Notes under the pieces: generated by a model
What the model was told of the DNA's origin: nothing
Databases searched by the model: none
What the model saw: the letters and a program-made list of their open reading frames with translations, nothing else
Shown here: positions 16,153 to 26,446 of the stretch, one piece after another
Numbering within the stretch: the stretch's first letter is position 1
Layout: every line of letters starts with the position of its first letter
Origin: Pseudokineococcus lusitanus
GTDB lineage: Bacteria; Actinomycetota; Actinomycetes; Actinomycetales; Quadrisphaeraceae
NCBI RefSeq assembly: GCF_003751265.1
Contig: NZ_RJKN01000003.1
Span: 62,001-126,000 of the forward strand
Direction: 5' to 3'
DNA length: 64,000 bases
Made by a program: the position numbers and the translations under genes

Positions 16153-17514
16153 TCAGGGGGCGACGGGCACCGGGTCGTCGTCGAAGGGGCCGAGGACGAG
16201 CAGGGAGCGCGGGGCGGCGAGCAGCTCGCCGGCGAGCGCCACGACGTCGTCCGCCGTGACGGCCGCGATGCGGGCGAGCGACTCGTCGACACCCGTGAAG
16301 CGGCCGTGGACGAGCTCGGCCCGCGCGAGGCGGGTCATGCGCGCGCCGGAGTCCTCCATGCCGAGGACGAGCGAGCCCGAGAGCTGGCCCTTGCCGCGGC
16401 GCAGCTCGTCCTCGCCGAGCCCGTCGCGGGCCAGGAGGGCCCACTGCTCGGCGAGCAGCTCGGTCACCTGCGGCACCCGCGACGGCGTGCACCCGGCGTA
16501 GAGGCCGAAGAGCCCGTCGTCGCTGTACCCCGCGTCGAAGGCGTACGTCGAGTAGGCCAGGCCCCGGCGCTCGCGGACCTCCTGGAAGAGGCGCGAGCTC
16601 ATGCCGCCGCCGAGGACGGCCACGAGGACGCCGAGCACCCAGCGGCGCTCGTCGGTCGCCGTGAGGCCCGGCCCGCCGAGGAGGACGTGCGCCTGCTCGG
16701 TGTCCCGCTCGAGGGTCAGCACTCCGCCGGGGCGGAGCGTGCTCGGCAGGGGCTCCCCCGCCGGGCCGCCGGTGCGCCGCGGCAGCGGGACGGCGTCCGC
16801 CCCCGCCGGCCACCCCGCGCGGGCGAGGGCCTGCTCGACGAGCGCGCAGACGGCGTCGTGCTCGAGGCCGCCCGCCGCCGTGACGACGAGGCCCTCCGGC
16901 ACGTAGTGGCGCCGGTAGTGCGCCTCGACGGCGTCGCGCGTGGCCGCCTCGATGTCGGCGGGCGTCCCGCCGATCGGGCGGCCGAGCGGTGTGTCGCCGT
17001 GCACGAGCAGCGAGAACCGCTCGTGCGCGACGTCGTCGTCGTCGTCCTCGGCGGCCGCGAGCTCCTCGAGGATGACGCCGCGCTCGCCGTCGACGTCCTC
17101 GGCGCGCAGCGACGCCGAGGTGACCATGTCGAGCGTGACGTCGACCGCCACGGGCAGGTCGGTGTCGAGCACCCGGGCGTAGTAGGAGGTGTTCTCCTTG
17201 CCCGTCGAGGCGTTGGCGTCGCCGCCCACCTCGTCGAACGCCGCGGCGATGTCCATCGCCGACCGGCGCCCGGTGCCCTTGAAGAGCAGGTGCTCGAGGA
17301 AGTGCGTCGAGCCCCGCTGGTGGTCGGCCTCGTCGCGGCTGCCGACGCCGACCCACGCGCCGAGGGTCGCCGAGCGGAGCCCGGGGACCGCCTCGGTGAG
17401 GACGACGGCGCCGCCGGGCAGGACGGTGCGGCGGACGCGCGCACCCTCCCGCCCGGCGGCGTCGGTCTCGGCGACGCCCGAGGGCGTGCCGAGGGAGGCC
17501 AGGGGGACCGGCAT
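16153..17514 (-). CDS. M16 family zinc metallopeptidase
   Basis: A 453-residue pitrilysin-family peptidase with the inverted zinc motif HFLEH (H71, E74, H75) and the distal glutamate region ERGVILEELAAAEDD. The C-terminal half (from about residue 215) is the second, inactive-type M16 domain. It is related to mitochondrial processing peptidase and actinobacterial proteins encoded directly after pnp. ATG 17514 shares one base with the pnp stop (TGATG). Substrates are not known. Confidence 0.94.
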   Translation of the reverse strand: MPVPLASLGTPSGVAETDAAGREGARVRRTVLPGGAVVLTEAVPGLRSATLGAWVGVGSRDEADHQRGSTHFLEHLLFKGTGRRSAMDIAAAFDEVGGDANASTGKENTSYYARVLDTDLPVAVDVTLDMVTSASLRAEDVDGERGVILEELAAAEDDDDDVAHERFSLLVHGDTPLGRPIGGTPADIEAATRDAVEAHYRRHYVPEGLVVTAAGGLEHDAVCALVEQALARAGWPAGADAVPLPRRTGGPAGEPLPSTLRPGGVLTLERDTEQAHVLLGGPGLTATDERRWVLGVLVAVLGGGMSSRLFQEVRERRGLAYSTYAFDAGYSDDGLFGLYAGCTPSRVPQVTELLAEQWALLARDGLGEDELRRGKGQLSGSLVLGMEDSGARMTRLARAELVHGRFTGVDESLARIAAVTADDVVALAGELLAAPRSLLVLGPFDDDPVPVAP

Positions 17515-19754
17515 CAGATGTTGGCGGCCTCCGCCTGGGCGCCCTGCGCGTCGCCGTCCTCGGCGCCCTCGGCGAGCACCGGCTCGAGCGACAGCTTGCC
17601 GCGCGGGTCGATCTCGGCGATCTGCACCTGGACCTTCTGGCCGACCCCGAGGACGTCGTCGACGGAGTCGATGCGCTTGCCGCCCACCATCTTGCGGATC
17701 TGCGAGATGTGGAGCAGGCCGTCCTTGCCCGGGGTGAGCGAGACGAAGGCGCCGAACGTCGTCGTCTTCACGACGGTGCCGACGAAGCGCTCGCCGACCT
17801 CCGGCATCTGCGGGTTGGCGATGGCGTTGACCATCGACCGCGCCGCCTCGGCGGACGGGCCGTCCGTCGCGCCGATGTAGACCGTGCCGTCGTCCTCGAT
17901 GGAGATGTCGGCGCCGGTCTCGTCCTGGATCTGGTTGATCATCTTGCCCTTCGGGCCGATGACCTCGCCGATCTTGTCGACGGGGACCTGGACGGAGATG
18001 ACGCGCGGCGCGTGCGGGCTCATCTCGTCGGGCGCGTCGATGGCCTCGGCCATGACGTCGAGGATGTGCAGGCGGGCGTCGCGGGCCTGCGTGAGGGCAC
18101 CGGCGAGCACCGAGGCGGGGATGCCGTCGAGCTTGGTGTCCAGCTGGATCGCCGTGACGAACTCCTTGGTGCCGGCGACCTTGAAGTCCATGTCACCGAA
18201 GGCGTCCTCGGCCCCGAGGATGTCCGTGAGCGCCGCGTAGCGGGTCTCGCCGTCCACCGTGTCGGTGATGAGGCCCATGGCGATGCCGGCGACCGGGGCG
18301 CGCAGCGGCACACCGGCGTTGAGCAGCGACAGGGTCGAGGCGCAGACCGAGCCCATCGAGGTCGAGCCGTTGGAGCCCAGCGCCTCGGAGACCTGGCGGA
18401 TCGCGTAGGGGAACTCCTCGCGGCTCGGCAGGACCGGCACGAGCGCCCGCTCGGCGAGCGCGCCGTGGCCGATCTCGCGGCGCTTGGGCGAGCCCACGCG
18501 CCCCGTCTCGCCGGTGGAGAACGGCGGGAAGTTGTAGTTGTGCATGTACCGCTTGCGCGTCACCGGGCCGAGCTGGTCGATCTGCTGCTCCATGCGGAGC
18601 ATGTTGAGCGTCGTGACGCCGAGGATCTGCGTCTCGCCGCGCTCGAAGAGCGCGGAGCCGTGGACGCGCGGGATGACCTCGACCTCGGCACCGAGGGTGC
18701 GGATGTCGGCGAGGCCGCGGCCGTCGATGCGGACGCCGTCGCGCAGGACGCGCTGGCGGACCAGCTTCTTCGTCAGCGAGCGGAAGGCGGCGGAGACCTG
18801 CTTCTCGCGGCCCTCGAAGGCGTCGGCGAGCTCGCCGCGCACCGAGTCCTTGACGGCGTCAATCTCCGCCTCGCGCTCCTGCTTGCCGGCGATGGTGAGG
18901 GCCTGCGCGAGGCGCTCGGTGCCCGCCTGCTCGACGGCGGCGAAGACGTCGTCGTCGTAGTCGAGGAAGCGGGGGAACTCGACGGTCTCCTTGGCGGCGC
19001 CGTCGGCGAGCTGCTGCTGCGCCGCGCAGAGCTGCGCGATGAAGGGCTTGGCGGCCTCGAGGCCGGCCGCGACGACCTCCTCGGTCGGCTTGGTGGCGCC
19101 CTCGGAGACGAGGTGCCACGAGCCCTCGGTGGCCTCGGCCTCGACCATCATGATCGCGACGTCGGCGGAGTCGCCGGAACCGACGACGCGGCCGGCGACG
19201 ACCATGTCGAAGACGGCGCGCTCCATCTGGCTGTGCTTGGGGAAGGCGACCCACTGCCCGTCGACGAGCGCCACGCGGACGCCGCCGATGGGGCCGGAGA
19301 AGGGCAGGCCCGAGAGCTGCGTCGAGAGCGACGCCGCGTTGATCGCGAGGACGTCGTAGGCGTCGTCGGGGTCGAGCGCGAGGACCGTGATGACGACCTG
19401 GACCTCGTTGCGCAGCCCCGAGACGAAGGACGGGCGCAGCGGCCGGTCGATGAGGCGGCAGGTGAGGATCGCGTCGGTGCCGGGGCGGCCCTCGCGGCGG
19501 AAGAACGAGCCGGGGATGCGCCCGGCGGCGTACATGCGCTCCTCGACGTCCACCGTGAGGGGGAAGAAGTCGAAGTGGTCCTTGGGGTGCTTGCCGGCCG
19601 TGGTGGCCGACAGGAGCATCGACTCGCCGTCGAGGTAGGCCGCGACGGAGCCGGCGGCCTGGCGGGCGAGGCGCCCGGTCTCGAAGCGGATGGTGCGGGT
19701 GCCGAAGGAGCCGTTGTCGATGACGGTCTCGACGGCGCTGGGGGTGGTCTCCAC
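17514..19754 (-). CDS. pnp: polyribonucleotide nucleotidyltransferase
   Basis: A 746-residue PNPase, a phosphorolytic 3'-5' exoribonuclease that in actinobacteria also makes RNA tails. It has two RNase PH domains (first with [29 protein letters not shown]; second with [20 protein letters not shown] and [18 protein letters not shown]), a KH domain ([20 protein letters not shown]) and a C-terminal S1 domain ([20 protein letters not shown]). GTG 19754 follows AGGAG eight bases upstream. It is downstream of rpsO, the classical order. Confidence 0.97.
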   Translation of the reverse strand: METTPSAVETVIDNGSFGTRTIRFETGRLARQAAGSVAAYLDGESMLLSATTAGKHPKDHFDFFPLTVDVEERMYAAGRIPGSFFRREGRPGTDAILTCRLIDRPLRPSFVSGLRNEVQVVITVLALDPDDAYDVLAINAASLSTQLSGLPFSGPIGGVRVALVDGQWVAFPKHSQMERAVFDMVVAGRVVGSGDSADVAIMMVEAEATEGSWHLVSEGATKPTEEVVAAGLEAAKPFIAQLCAAQQQLADGAAKETVEFPRFLDYDDDVFAAVEQAGTERLAQALTIAGKQEREAEIDAVKDSVRGELADAFEGREKQVSAAFRSLTKKLVRQRVLRDGVRIDGRGLADIRTLGAEVEVIPRVHGSALFERGETQILGVTTLNMLRMEQQIDQLGPVTRKRYMHNYNFPPFSTGETGRVGSPKRREIGHGALAERALVPVLPSREEFPYAIRQVSEALGSNGSTSMGSVCASTLSLLNAGVPLRAPVAGIAMGLITDTVDGETRYAALTDILGAEDAFGDMDFKVAGTKEFVTAIQLDTKLDGIPASVLAGALTQARDARLHILDVMAEAIDAPDEMSPHAPRVISVQVPVDKIGEVIGPKGKMINQIQDETGADISIEDDGTVYIGATDGPSAEAARSMVNAIANPQMPEVGERFVGTVVKTTTFGAFVSLTPGKDGLLHISQIRKMVGGKRIDSVDDVLGVGQKVQVQIAEIDPRGKLSLEPVLAEGAEDGDAQGAQAEAANI

Positions 19755-20030
19755 GAAGGAGGCTCCTGTTCGTCGCTGGTGGGGTGCCGGGGCGACGACG
19801 GCCGGAGGCCAGTACCCGATCGAGGCCCACGGGCCCGGCGCTCTCGCGCCCTCCCGGGGGCCACCACCGAGGACCGGCGGGCCGGCGCGTCGACGCGCGG
19901 GGCTCGCGGTGCCCGGCGTCCGGCCGGGTCGCGGCGGGGCCTGGGCCCCTGCTGGTGGTGCTGGTGGTGCTCCTGCTCAGGTGCAGGTCGTGCCGGTGGT
20001 GCGGCCGCGCCGGGTCAGCCCCGGACGCGG
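19755..20030. other. rpsO-pnp intergenic region, no gene seen
   Basis: Together with the rpsO terminator, about 310 bases separate rpsO from pnp. The stretch is G/C-rich, with short CTGGTGGTG-like triplet repeats near 19960 and several possible stems (GGGGCCTGGGCCCC near 19937). No ORF with family likeness and no tRNA was seen. It is the likely site of the pnp promoter and 5' leader, where PNPase autocontrol acts in other bacteria. Confidence 0.5.
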
Positions 20031-20062
20031 CGACGCCGCCCCTCGCAGGAGGGGCGGCGTCG
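20031..20062 (-). terminator. terminator-like hairpin after rpsO
   Basis: Perfect 13-bp arms CGACGCCGCCCCT / AGGGGCGGCGTCG around a six-base loop, six bases after the rpsO stop. There is no U-tract, as is usual in such GC-rich genomes. Confidence 0.75.
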
Positions 20063-20067
20063 GGGCG

Positions 20068-20337
20068 TCAGCGGCGGAGGCCGAGACGCGCGATGAGGTC
20101 GCGGTAGCGGTTGACGTCCTGCTTCGCGACGTAGCCGAGGAGGCGGCGGCGCTGGCCGACCAGCAGCAGCAGCCCGCGGCGGCTGTGGTGGTCGTGCTTG
20201 TGCTCCTTGAGGTGCTCGGTCAGGTCGGTGATGCGCTGGGTCAGCATCGCGACCTGCACCTCCGGCGAGCCGGTGTCGCCCTCGTGCGTGGCGTACTCGG
20301 TCATGATGCGCTGCTTGGTGGCGCTGTCGAGGGGCAC
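20068..20337 (-). CDS. rpsO: 30S ribosomal protein S15
   Basis: An 89-residue S15 of standard length. It has the core [45 protein letters not shown] and C-terminal [16 protein letters not shown] 20337 is preceded by GGGAGAGC. S15 binds 16S rRNA early in small-subunit assembly. It is monocistronic or joined to pnp; a strong hairpin follows. Confidence 0.97.
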   Translation of the reverse strand: MPLDSATKQRIMTEYATHEGDTGSPEVQVAMLTQRITDLTEHLKEHKHDHHSRRGLLLLVGQRRRLLGYVAKQDVNRYRDLIARLGLRR

Positions 20338-20422
20338 TGCTCTCCCTGGGGTTCGTTGCGCGGTGCGCCGGGGCGGGTCCACCCGGGCTCTCTGGGTCCG
20401 CGGCCGATCGGACGGCTCTCCC

Positions 20423-20428
20423 AGGGTA
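20423..20428 (-). promoter_or_regulatory. putative rpsO promoter -10
   Basis: TACCCT on the minus strand, about 85 bases upstream of the rpsO start, giving a 5' leader of roughly 80 bases. Confidence 0.4.
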
Positions 20429-20480
20429 GCAGCGCGGCGTCCGCGGACCTCCGCGCGCGGCCGTCGGCGCCCGCGGTGGT

Positions 20481-20509
20481 GCCCGGCCGTCCTCACGGGA
20501 CGGCCGGGC
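20481..20509 (-). terminator. terminator-like hairpin after the M14 peptidase
   Basis: Perfect 12-bp arms GCCCGGCCGTCC / GGACGGCCGGGC around a five-base loop, 20 bases after the peptidase stop. Confidence 0.7.
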
Positions 20510-20528
20510 ACCGGCCGGGGCCGGGAGG

Positions 20529-21920
20529 TCAGGCGCAGTCGACCGGCGTCGCCTGGACGAGGTCGTAGGCGGCCCGCTCGTCCATCAGCAGCGGGATGAC
20601 GCCCCGCGCCGGCTGGCCCATGGGCACCCGCGCGGTCCCGTCGGCCCGCTCCACCACGCGGATGTCGTGGAGCGACAGCGTGCTGCTCACGGCGTCGAGC
20701 TGCTCGCCGGTGAGGTCGTAGGCGCACGGCGGGTCGAGCAGGAGCTCGGACGACGTCGGCAGCACGTTGTCCGCACCCCCGAAGCGGATGTAGCCCTCCC
20801 CCGCCGCGCCGAGCCGCGCGGCCTCCCGCTCGGCGGCCGCGGTCTCGCGGCGCAGCTCCGCGCCCTGGGTGCGGAGCATGTCGAGCGAGCCGCGGAGCGC
20901 GAGGACGTTCGTGTCGACGCGGCGGTTGGTGTTGACGGTCGGGTCCGCCTGCTCCTCGGCCGTCAGCGCCCGGGTCTGGGACTCGGTGAGCTGGCCCACC
21001 GTGTGCTTGAGGCCGACGGCGTTGCGCATGATCCGCTCGTCGCCGTCGCCCGCCACCTGCGCGATCGGCTCGCCGCCCGGCCCGTTCCAGATGCCGTAGA
21101 CGCCGGTGCTCCAGCCCTCGGCCTCGACCGCCGGGTCGATGAAGTCGTCGGCCAGCTCGACGGCGCGCGCCCGCAGGCCCTCGTCGACGTTGAGGTTGCG
21201 AGGCCACAGGCGGATGAGGTCGCGGTCGTAGACGTCGGCCCGGCCGCCGTACTCGTGGACGTCGACGACCATCTCCGGGTCGTAGTCGCGCACGAGCGCG
21301 GCGATCGTCTGCGCCTCCAGCGTCTCGAGCGCGAGGTGGTCGCGGTTGACGTCGACGCCGTCGGCGTTGGCGCGCGTGTTGGCCGCGCGGCCGTCGGGGT
21401 TGACGGTGGGGACGACGAGGACGGTCGACCGGCGCAGGAGCTGCTGCGTGGCGGGGCTCGTGTCGAGGGCGACGTCGCGGACGACCTCGAGGCACCCCTC
21501 GCGGGCGGCCGGCTCGTTGCCGTGCTGGAGGCAGGTGACGAGGATGCTCGGGCGCTGGGCCACCTCGCGCGCCGAGAGCTGGCGGGTGCCGATCTGCACG
21601 AGCTGGATCGGACGGCCGGCGGCCGTCGTGGCCAGCGTGCTGATGCCGACGCGGTCGCTCGCCGCGTCGACCGCCGCGAGGAAGCTCTGCTCCTCCTCGA
21701 GGGTCGTCCACGCCGCACCGCCGGACGTCTCGAAGCCCGTGCGGGGGGCGTCCGCGGGCAGCACGGGCTCGGCGGCGGCCAGGGCCGTGACGGGGGCCTC
21801 GGGCGCGTCCGCCGCCCCCGCGGCGACGGGGGCGCCGGTGAGGGCGAGGACCGCGCCGAGGCCGACGGCGACGAGGCTGCGGCGGCGGGCGGACGAGGGA
21901 GCGGAGGGGCGACGCTGCAC
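20529..21920 (-). CDS. secreted M14 family zinc carboxypeptidase
   Basis: A 463-residue exported peptidase. After GTG 21920 (AGGAG six bases upstream) a signal peptide runs [21 protein letters not shown]...AAGA. Zinc ligands are H133 and E136 in [10 protein letters not shown] and H222 in [31 protein letters not shown] is the typical M14 substrate-binding stretch. It likely trims peptides or cell-wall peptides outside the cell. C-terminal ~150 residues form an extra domain without clear match. It lies between ribF and rpsO but has its own terminator. Confidence 0.88.
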   Translation of the reverse strand: MQRRPSAPSSARRRSLVAVGLGAVLALTGAPVAAGAADAPEAPVTALAAAEPVLPADAPRTGFETSGGAAWTTLEEEQSFLAAVDAASDRVGISTLATTAAGRPIQLVQIGTRQLSAREVAQRPSILVTCLQHGNEPAAREGCLEVVRDVALDTSPATQQLLRRSTVLVVPTVNPDGRAANTRANADGVDVNRDHLALETLEAQTIAALVRDYDPEMVVDVHEYGGRADVYDRDLIRLWPRNLNVDEGLRARAVELADDFIDPAVEAEGWSTGVYGIWNGPGGEPIAQVAGDGDERIMRNAVGLKHTVGQLTESQTRALTAEEQADPTVNTNRRVDTNVLALRGSLDMLRTQGAELRRETAAAEREAARLGAAGEGYIRFGGADNVLPTSSELLLDPPCAYDLTGEQLDAVSSTLSLHDIRVVERADGTARVPMGQPARGVIPLLMDERAAYDLVQATPVDCA

Positions 21921-22062
21921 GGACGGCTCCTGGCGTGGGGGGAGCCCGGCGTCTCGTGGACGTACCGGGCCGAGGTGGGCGAAGCGGACATGCTCACCCG
22001 ACCACCCGGTGCACCCCCGGTCAAGGGGGTCGGCGCGTGGTGCCCACCACGGGCCGTCGCGC

Positions 22063-23037
22063 TCAGCCGGCGGCGAGGACCTCACGGGCCGTCGCGACGT
22101 CGAGCGCCATCTGGTCGCAGAGCGCCTCCACGCCGTCGAAGCGCAACGTGTCCCGCAGCCGCTCGACGAGCTCGACCCGCACCCGGACGCCGTAGAGGTC
22201 GAGGGGCGCGCCCGCCGGGACGTCGAGCACGAAGGCCTCGACCCGTCGCTCGAGCCCGTCGAAGGTCGGGTTGGTCCCCACCGACACCGCGGCCGGCCGG
22301 CGCTCGCCGGCGCGCACGCCGCCGCCGGGACGGCCGTCCCCCAGCGCGGTCAGCCACCCGGCGTAGACGCCGTCGGCGGGCACGAGCCCCTCGGCGTCCG
22401 CCGAGAGGTTGGCCGTGGGGTAGCCCAGCTCGCGGCCGCGGTGGTCGCCGTGGACGACCTCCCCGACGACGCGGTGCGGGCGGCCGAGGACCGCGGCGGC
22501 CCCGCGGACGTCGCCGGCGGCCAGCAGCTCGCGCACCCAGGAGGAGGACCAGCGCCGCCCGTCGGACACGGCGTCGTCGAGGACGACGACCTCGAGGTCC
22601 ACCTCGGCCGCGAGCGCGTGCATGACCGCGAGGTCGCCGGAGTTCCCGACGCCGAAGCGGACGTCGTGGCCGACGACGGCGACGCGCATGCCGAGGGCCC
22701 CGACGAGGTCCTCGTGCACCCACTGGCGCGGCGTCCGTGCGGCCAGCGCGTGGTCGAAGGGCAGCACGACGACGCCGTCGAGACCGGTGCCCTCGAGCAG
22801 GTCCAGCCGCTCCGCCATCCCTGTCAGCAGCGCGGGCGCGCGGTCGGGGTGCAGGACCTGGAGCGGGTGGGGGTCGAAGGTCACCGCGAGCGCGCGGCGC
22901 CCCGCCGCCCGGGCGCGGGCGACGACCTCGTCGACGAGGACGCGGTGGCCGCGGTGGACGCCGTCGAAGTTGCCGACGGCGACGACGGAGCCCTGCGGGG
23001 CCAGGGGCACGTCCCCCAGCCGGGTCCAGCGCTCCAC
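22063..23037 (-). CDS. ribF: bifunctional riboflavin kinase / FAD synthetase
   Basis: A 324-residue RibF converting riboflavin to FMN and FAD. The N-terminal nucleotidyltransferase domain has VAVGNFDGVHRGHRVLVDE and WVHEDLVGALGMRVAVVGHDVRFG. The C-terminal kinase domain has GYPTANLSADAEGLVPADGVYAGW and RVRVELVERLRDTLRFDGVEAL. GTG 23037 is chosen because MERWTRLGDVPL is the usual start and AGGAGGAGG lies ten bases upstream; the longer frame upstream is not conserved-looking. It would supply the FMN sensed by the riboswitch at 15323. Confidence 0.96.
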   Translation of the reverse strand: MERWTRLGDVPLAPQGSVVAVGNFDGVHRGHRVLVDEVVARARAAGRRALAVTFDPHPLQVLHPDRAPALLTGMAERLDLLEGTGLDGVVVLPFDHALAARTPRQWVHEDLVGALGMRVAVVGHDVRFGVGNSGDLAVMHALAAEVDLEVVVLDDAVSDGRRWSSSWVRELLAAGDVRGAAAVLGRPHRVVGEVVHGDHRGRELGYPTANLSADAEGLVPADGVYAGWLTALGDGRPGGGVRAGERRPAAVSVGTNPTFDGLERRVEAFVLDVPAGAPLDLYGVRVRVELVERLRDTLRFDGVEALCDQMALDVATAREVLAAG

Positions 23038-23135
23038 GCGGGGCGCCCTCCTCCTGCTGCTGCCGCCGGCGGTGGCCGGCGGGGCGGGCACCGCCCGCAC
23101 CGCCCACTGTGCCAGCCCGCGGCGGCACGCCACGG

Positions 23136-23160
23136 CCCGCCCCCGCCGTCGGGGGCGGGC
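23136..23160 (-). terminator. terminator-like hairpin after the sugar transporter
   Basis: GCCCGCCCCCG and CGGGGGCGGGC arms with a tight loop, directly after the transporter stop at 23168. Confidence 0.7.
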
Positions 23161-23167
23161 CCGGGTG

Positions 23168-24667
23168 TCAGCGGCGCGGCTCGCCCGCCGTCGCCGCGGC
23201 GGGCGCGTCCTGGCCCATCTCCTCCAGCGACTTGCCCTTCGTCTCGGTGATCTTGATCTTGACGAAGAAGAACGAGATGACGGCGAAGACCGTGTACATG
23301 AGGTACGTCGCCCACAGGGACACGTCCTGCGACATGACGGGGAAGCTGACGGTGACGGCGAAGTTGGCCACCCACTGCATGGCCGCGGCCACGGCCAGGC
23401 CGGCGGCGCGGATGCGGTTGGGGAACATCTCGCCCAGGAGGACCCAGACGACCGGTCCCCACGAGGCGCCGAAGGCGACGACGAAGAGGTTGGCCCCGAC
23501 GAGGGCGATGACGCCCCACGGGGAGCCGAGCGTGGCCGTCGTCGTGCCGTCCCCGGCGTCGACGAGCTGCGCCTGCGTGAAGGCCACCGTCACGGCGCCG
23601 AGCCCGAGGGCCATGCCCGCCGAGCCGGCGAGGAGCAGGGGCTTGCGGCCGACCTTGTCGACGAAGGCGACGGCCACGAGGGTGACGAGGACGTTGAGCA
23701 CCGCGGTGCCGACGGAGATCGAGAAGGAGTCCGACTCGGCGAAGCCGACCGACTGCCACAGCGTCGTCGAGTAGTAGAAGATCACGTTGATCCCGACGAG
23801 CTGCTGCAGCGCCGACAGGATGATGCCCACCCAGACGACGGGCTGGAGCCCGAACCGCGGGCCGCGGAGGTCCCGCATGGACGGGCGGTCGTCCCGCTGG
23901 AGGCTCTTGCGGATCTCCGCGACCATCGCGTCCGGGCGGCGCAGGTCGAGCTTGTCGCGGAAGACGCGCAGCGCCTCCTGCGTGCGGCCGCGGGAGACGA
24001 GGTAGCGCGGCGACTCGGGGATGAGCAGCGCGAGCACGCCGTAGACGACGGACGGCACGACGCCCGCGAGGAGCATCCAGCGCCAGGCCTCGAGCCCCCA
24101 CAGGTCGGCGCCGGCCCCGCCCGCCTGGCCGGCGAGGAAGGCGTTGGACAGCAGCGCCGTGAAGATGCCGAGCGTGATGGCGAGCTGCTGGAACGAGGCG
24201 AGGCGCCCGCGGATCGCGCTGGGCGAGATCTCCGCGATGTAGGCGGGGGCGAGGACGGACGCCATGCCGATGCCGGCGCCGCCGATCACCCGCCACAGCG
24301 CGAGGTCCCACGCGGCGAAGGCGAAGCCCGACCCGATCGACGAGATGGTGAAGAGGAAGGCCGCGACCACCATCGCGCGGGTGCGCCCGATGCGGTCGGC
24401 CAGCGTGCCCGCGAACCAGGCGCCGGCCGCGGCGCCCACGAGGGCGACGGCCACGACGACGCCGACGACGATGGCGTCGAGGCCGAACTGCTCGCCGACG
24501 GCGTCGACGGCGCCGTTGATGACCGAGGAGTCGAAGCCGAAGAGGAACCCGCCGACGGCCGCGGCCACCGCGAGCGCGATGACCTTGCCGTGGTGCTCCT
24601 CGAGGGGCGCCTCTCCCCCGCGGGCGGCGTCCCCGCCCCTGCCCTGCCGTGCGTCCTGGCTGCTCAC
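23168..24667 (-). CDS. MFS sugar porter
   Basis: A 499-residue proton-coupled sugar importer of the major facilitator superfamily with 12 helices. Family signatures: GFLFGFDSSVINGA in helix 1, ADRIGRTRAM, AEISPSAIRGRLASFQQL, PESPRYLVSRGR, SALQQLVGINVIFYYS, VDKVGRKPLLL and the C-terminal TKGKSLEEM. Xylose- or glucose-type substrates are usual. GTG 24667 is favoured over 24679 because GGGAG sits five bases before it. It forms a single-gene unit bounded by hairpins. Confidence 0.93.
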   Translation of the reverse strand: MSSQDARQGRGGDAARGGEAPLEEHHGKVIALAVAAAVGGFLFGFDSSVINGAVDAVGEQFGLDAIVVGVVVAVALVGAAAGAWFAGTLADRIGRTRAMVVAAFLFTISSIGSGFAFAAWDLALWRVIGGAGIGMASVLAPAYIAEISPSAIRGRLASFQQLAITLGIFTALLSNAFLAGQAGGAGADLWGLEAWRWMLLAGVVPSVVYGVLALLIPESPRYLVSRGRTQEALRVFRDKLDLRRPDAMVAEIRKSLQRDDRPSMRDLRGPRFGLQPVVWVGIILSALQQLVGINVIFYYSTTLWQSVGFAESDSFSISVGTAVLNVLVTLVAVAFVDKVGRKPLLLAGSAGMALGLGAVTVAFTQAQLVDAGDGTTTATLGSPWGVIALVGANLFVVAFGASWGPVVWVLLGEMFPNRIRAAGLAVAAAMQWVANFAVTVSFPVMSQDVSLWATYLMYTVFAVISFFFVKIKITETKGKSLEEMGQDAPAAATAGEPRR

Positions 24668-24727
24668 CGGTGCTCCCACCCGCTCGACGTGCGTCGCCGG
24701 GGTGCCGGTGCGCTCGTCCGTCCTACT

Positions 24728-24762
24728 CCCCGTGCGCCGCTCGCGCAGCCCGGGGCACGGGG
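24728..24762 (-). terminator. inverted repeat between truB and the sugar porter
   Basis: CCCCGTGC and GCACGGGG arms around a 19-base loop, 20 bases after the truB stop; probably the terminator of the rbfA-truB unit. Confidence 0.5.
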
Positions 24763-24781
24763 CGGAAGCGGGCCCGCGCGG

Positions 24782-25750
24782 TCAGGCGGGGGCGAGGACG
24801 AGGACGGGGCGGGTCACGCCCCGCTCGTCGCGCACGAGCGCCACGAGGGTGCCGTCCGGGGCGACGGCGGCGACGGGGGCGGCCTCGGTGCCCGCGGGGC
24901 CGTCGGGGTCGGGCGCCAGGCGGCGGCCGTGCGCGAGGTCGGCCGCCTCGTCGGCGGTCAGCCGGCGGACGCCGAAGGCCGCCGCCGCCGCGTCGGCGAC
25001 GGGCAGCAGGCTCGTCAGCGGCCCGGCGTCGGCCTCGGCGGCGAGCTCGTCGGGGGTGCGGGCGCCGTCGAGCCCGTAGGGCCCCACACGGGTGCGCCGC
25101 AGGGCGGTGAGGTGCCCGCCCGTGCCGAGCGCGGCGCCGAGGTCGCGGGCCAGCGCCCGCACGTAGGTGCCGGAGCTGACGACGACCGTGACGTCGAGGT
25201 CGAGGACGGGACGGCCGGTGACGCCGGTCGCCCGGGCGGCCCCGTGGACGTCGAAGGCGGAGACGGTGACGGGGCGTGCGGCCAGGACGACCTCCTCGCC
25301 GCCGCGCACCCGCGCGTAGGCGCGCTGCCCGTCGACCTTGATGGCCGACACCGAGCTCGGGACCTGCTGCAGCGCACCGGTGAGCGCCGCGACGCCGGCC
25401 CGGAGCGGCTCCCCGTCCGGGTCGACGTCGCGCGCGCCGGCCGGCGTGCCGACGTCGGGGAGCGGCTCGCCCTCGGCGTCGTCGGTGGTGGTCGACTCCC
25501 CCAGCCGGACGACGGCGTCGTACGCCTTGTCCGCGCCGACGAGGTAGGTGAGCAGCCGCGTGGCCCGCCCGACCCCGACGACGAGCACGCCCGTCGCCAG
25601 GGGGTCGAGCGTGCCCGCGTGGCCGACCCGCCGGGTGCCCGCGACCCGGCGGAGCCGCGCGACGACGTCGTGGCTCGTCCAGCCCTGCGGCTTGTCGACG
25701 ACGAGGAGTCCGCCCGGGCCCTCCGTCGACAGGTCGCCGCGGCGGCTCAC
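24782..25750 (-). CDS. truB: tRNA pseudouridine-55 synthase
   Basis: A 322-residue TruB that makes pseudouridine 55 in tRNA. GLLVVDKPQGWTSHDVV, then RRVGHAGTLDPLATGVL with the catalytic Asp, and SAIKVDGQRAYARVRGGE are diagnostic. The C-terminal region is PUA-like. GTG 25750 overlaps the rbfA stop by four bases. Confidence 0.96.
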   Translation of the reverse strand: MSRRGDLSTEGPGGLLVVDKPQGWTSHDVVARLRRVAGTRRVGHAGTLDPLATGVLVVGVGRATRLLTYLVGADKAYDAVVRLGESTTTDDAEGEPLPDVGTPAGARDVDPDGEPLRAGVAALTGALQQVPSSVSAIKVDGQRAYARVRGGEEVVLAARPVTVSAFDVHGAARATGVTGRPVLDLDVTVVVSSGTYVRALARDLGAALGTGGHLTALRRTRVGPYGLDGARTPDELAAEADAGPLTSLLPVADAAAAAFGVRRLTADEAADLAHGRRLAPDPDGPAGTEAAPVAAVAPDGTLVALVRDERGVTRPVLVLAPA

Positions 25751-26304
25751 CGGCGGCGGGCCCGCACGTCGGGGTCGAGGACGTCGTCGCCGAGGCGCTC
25801 CGGCCCGGGGCGGGCGTCGGGGTCGTGCGCGACGTCCTCGACCTCGTCGTCCTCGAGGTCGTCGTCGTCCTCGTCGTCCTCGAGGTCGGCCTCGGGGCGG
25901 TACGGGTCCGCCTCGCCGGCGTACTCGGCGGACGCGGCGAGGCCCGCGACGGCGGCGTCCTGCTCGCGGGCGGCGCGTAGGAGGTCCTCGATCGCCTGGG
26001 CGTTCTCGGGGACGGCGTCCTCGACGAACTCCAGGGTCGGCGTGAGCCGGACGCCGGTGCGGCGGCCGACCTCCGCGCGCAGCACGCCCCGGGCGCTGGC
26101 GAGCGCCTGCGCCGTGTCCTGCTTCTCCGACTGGTCGCCGAAGACCGTGTAGAAGACCGTCGCGTGCTGGAGGTCGCCCGTCACCCGGGCGGCCGTGATG
26201 GTGACGAAGCCCAGCCGCGGGTCCTTGATGCGGCGCTCGAGCGTCTCGGCGACCACCACCTTGATGCGGTCGGCGAGCTTGCGGGCCCTCGCGGGGTCGG
26301 CCAT
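25747..26304 (-). CDS. rbfA: ribosome-binding factor A with acidic tail
   Basis: A 185-residue RbfA, a late 30S maturation factor with a KH-like fold. The core (1-~125) has ADRIKVVVAETLERRIKDPRLGFVTIT and HATVFYTVFGD. After the core comes a strongly acidic tail (EADLEDDEDDDDLEDDEVED) that ends in basic residues. RbfA proteins often have a short variable tail; this one is notably Asp-rich. Confidence 0.95.
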   Translation of the reverse strand: MADPARARKLADRIKVVVAETLERRIKDPRLGFVTITAARVTGDLQHATVFYTVFGDQSEKQDTAQALASARGVLRAEVGRRTGVRLTPTLEFVEDAVPENAQAIEDLLRAAREQDAAVAGLAASAEYAGEADPYRPEADLEDDEDDDDLEDDEVEDVAHDPDARPGPERLGDDVLDPDVRARRR

Positions 26305-26321
26305 CGGTCCTCCTCGGCGGT

Positions 26322-26370
26322 GGCGGGGCCTGGGCCCCGCCGGTGGTCGCCCGCGGCAGCCCGCGGGCAG
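26322..26370. other. hairpins between DUF503 gene and rbfA
   Basis: Two short strong stems lie just upstream of rbfA: GGCGGGGCC/GGCCCCGCC (26322-26341) and GCCCGCGG/CCGCGGGC (26349-26368). They may be a terminator of the upstream gene or part of the rbfA leader. Confidence 0.45.
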
Positions 26371-26446
26371 GTCGGTCGGGTGGTGCGGGCGGCCGGGCCT
26401 GCCCGGTCGCCCCGGTCGTGGCCGTCGGCTCGACGGCCTCGCCCGC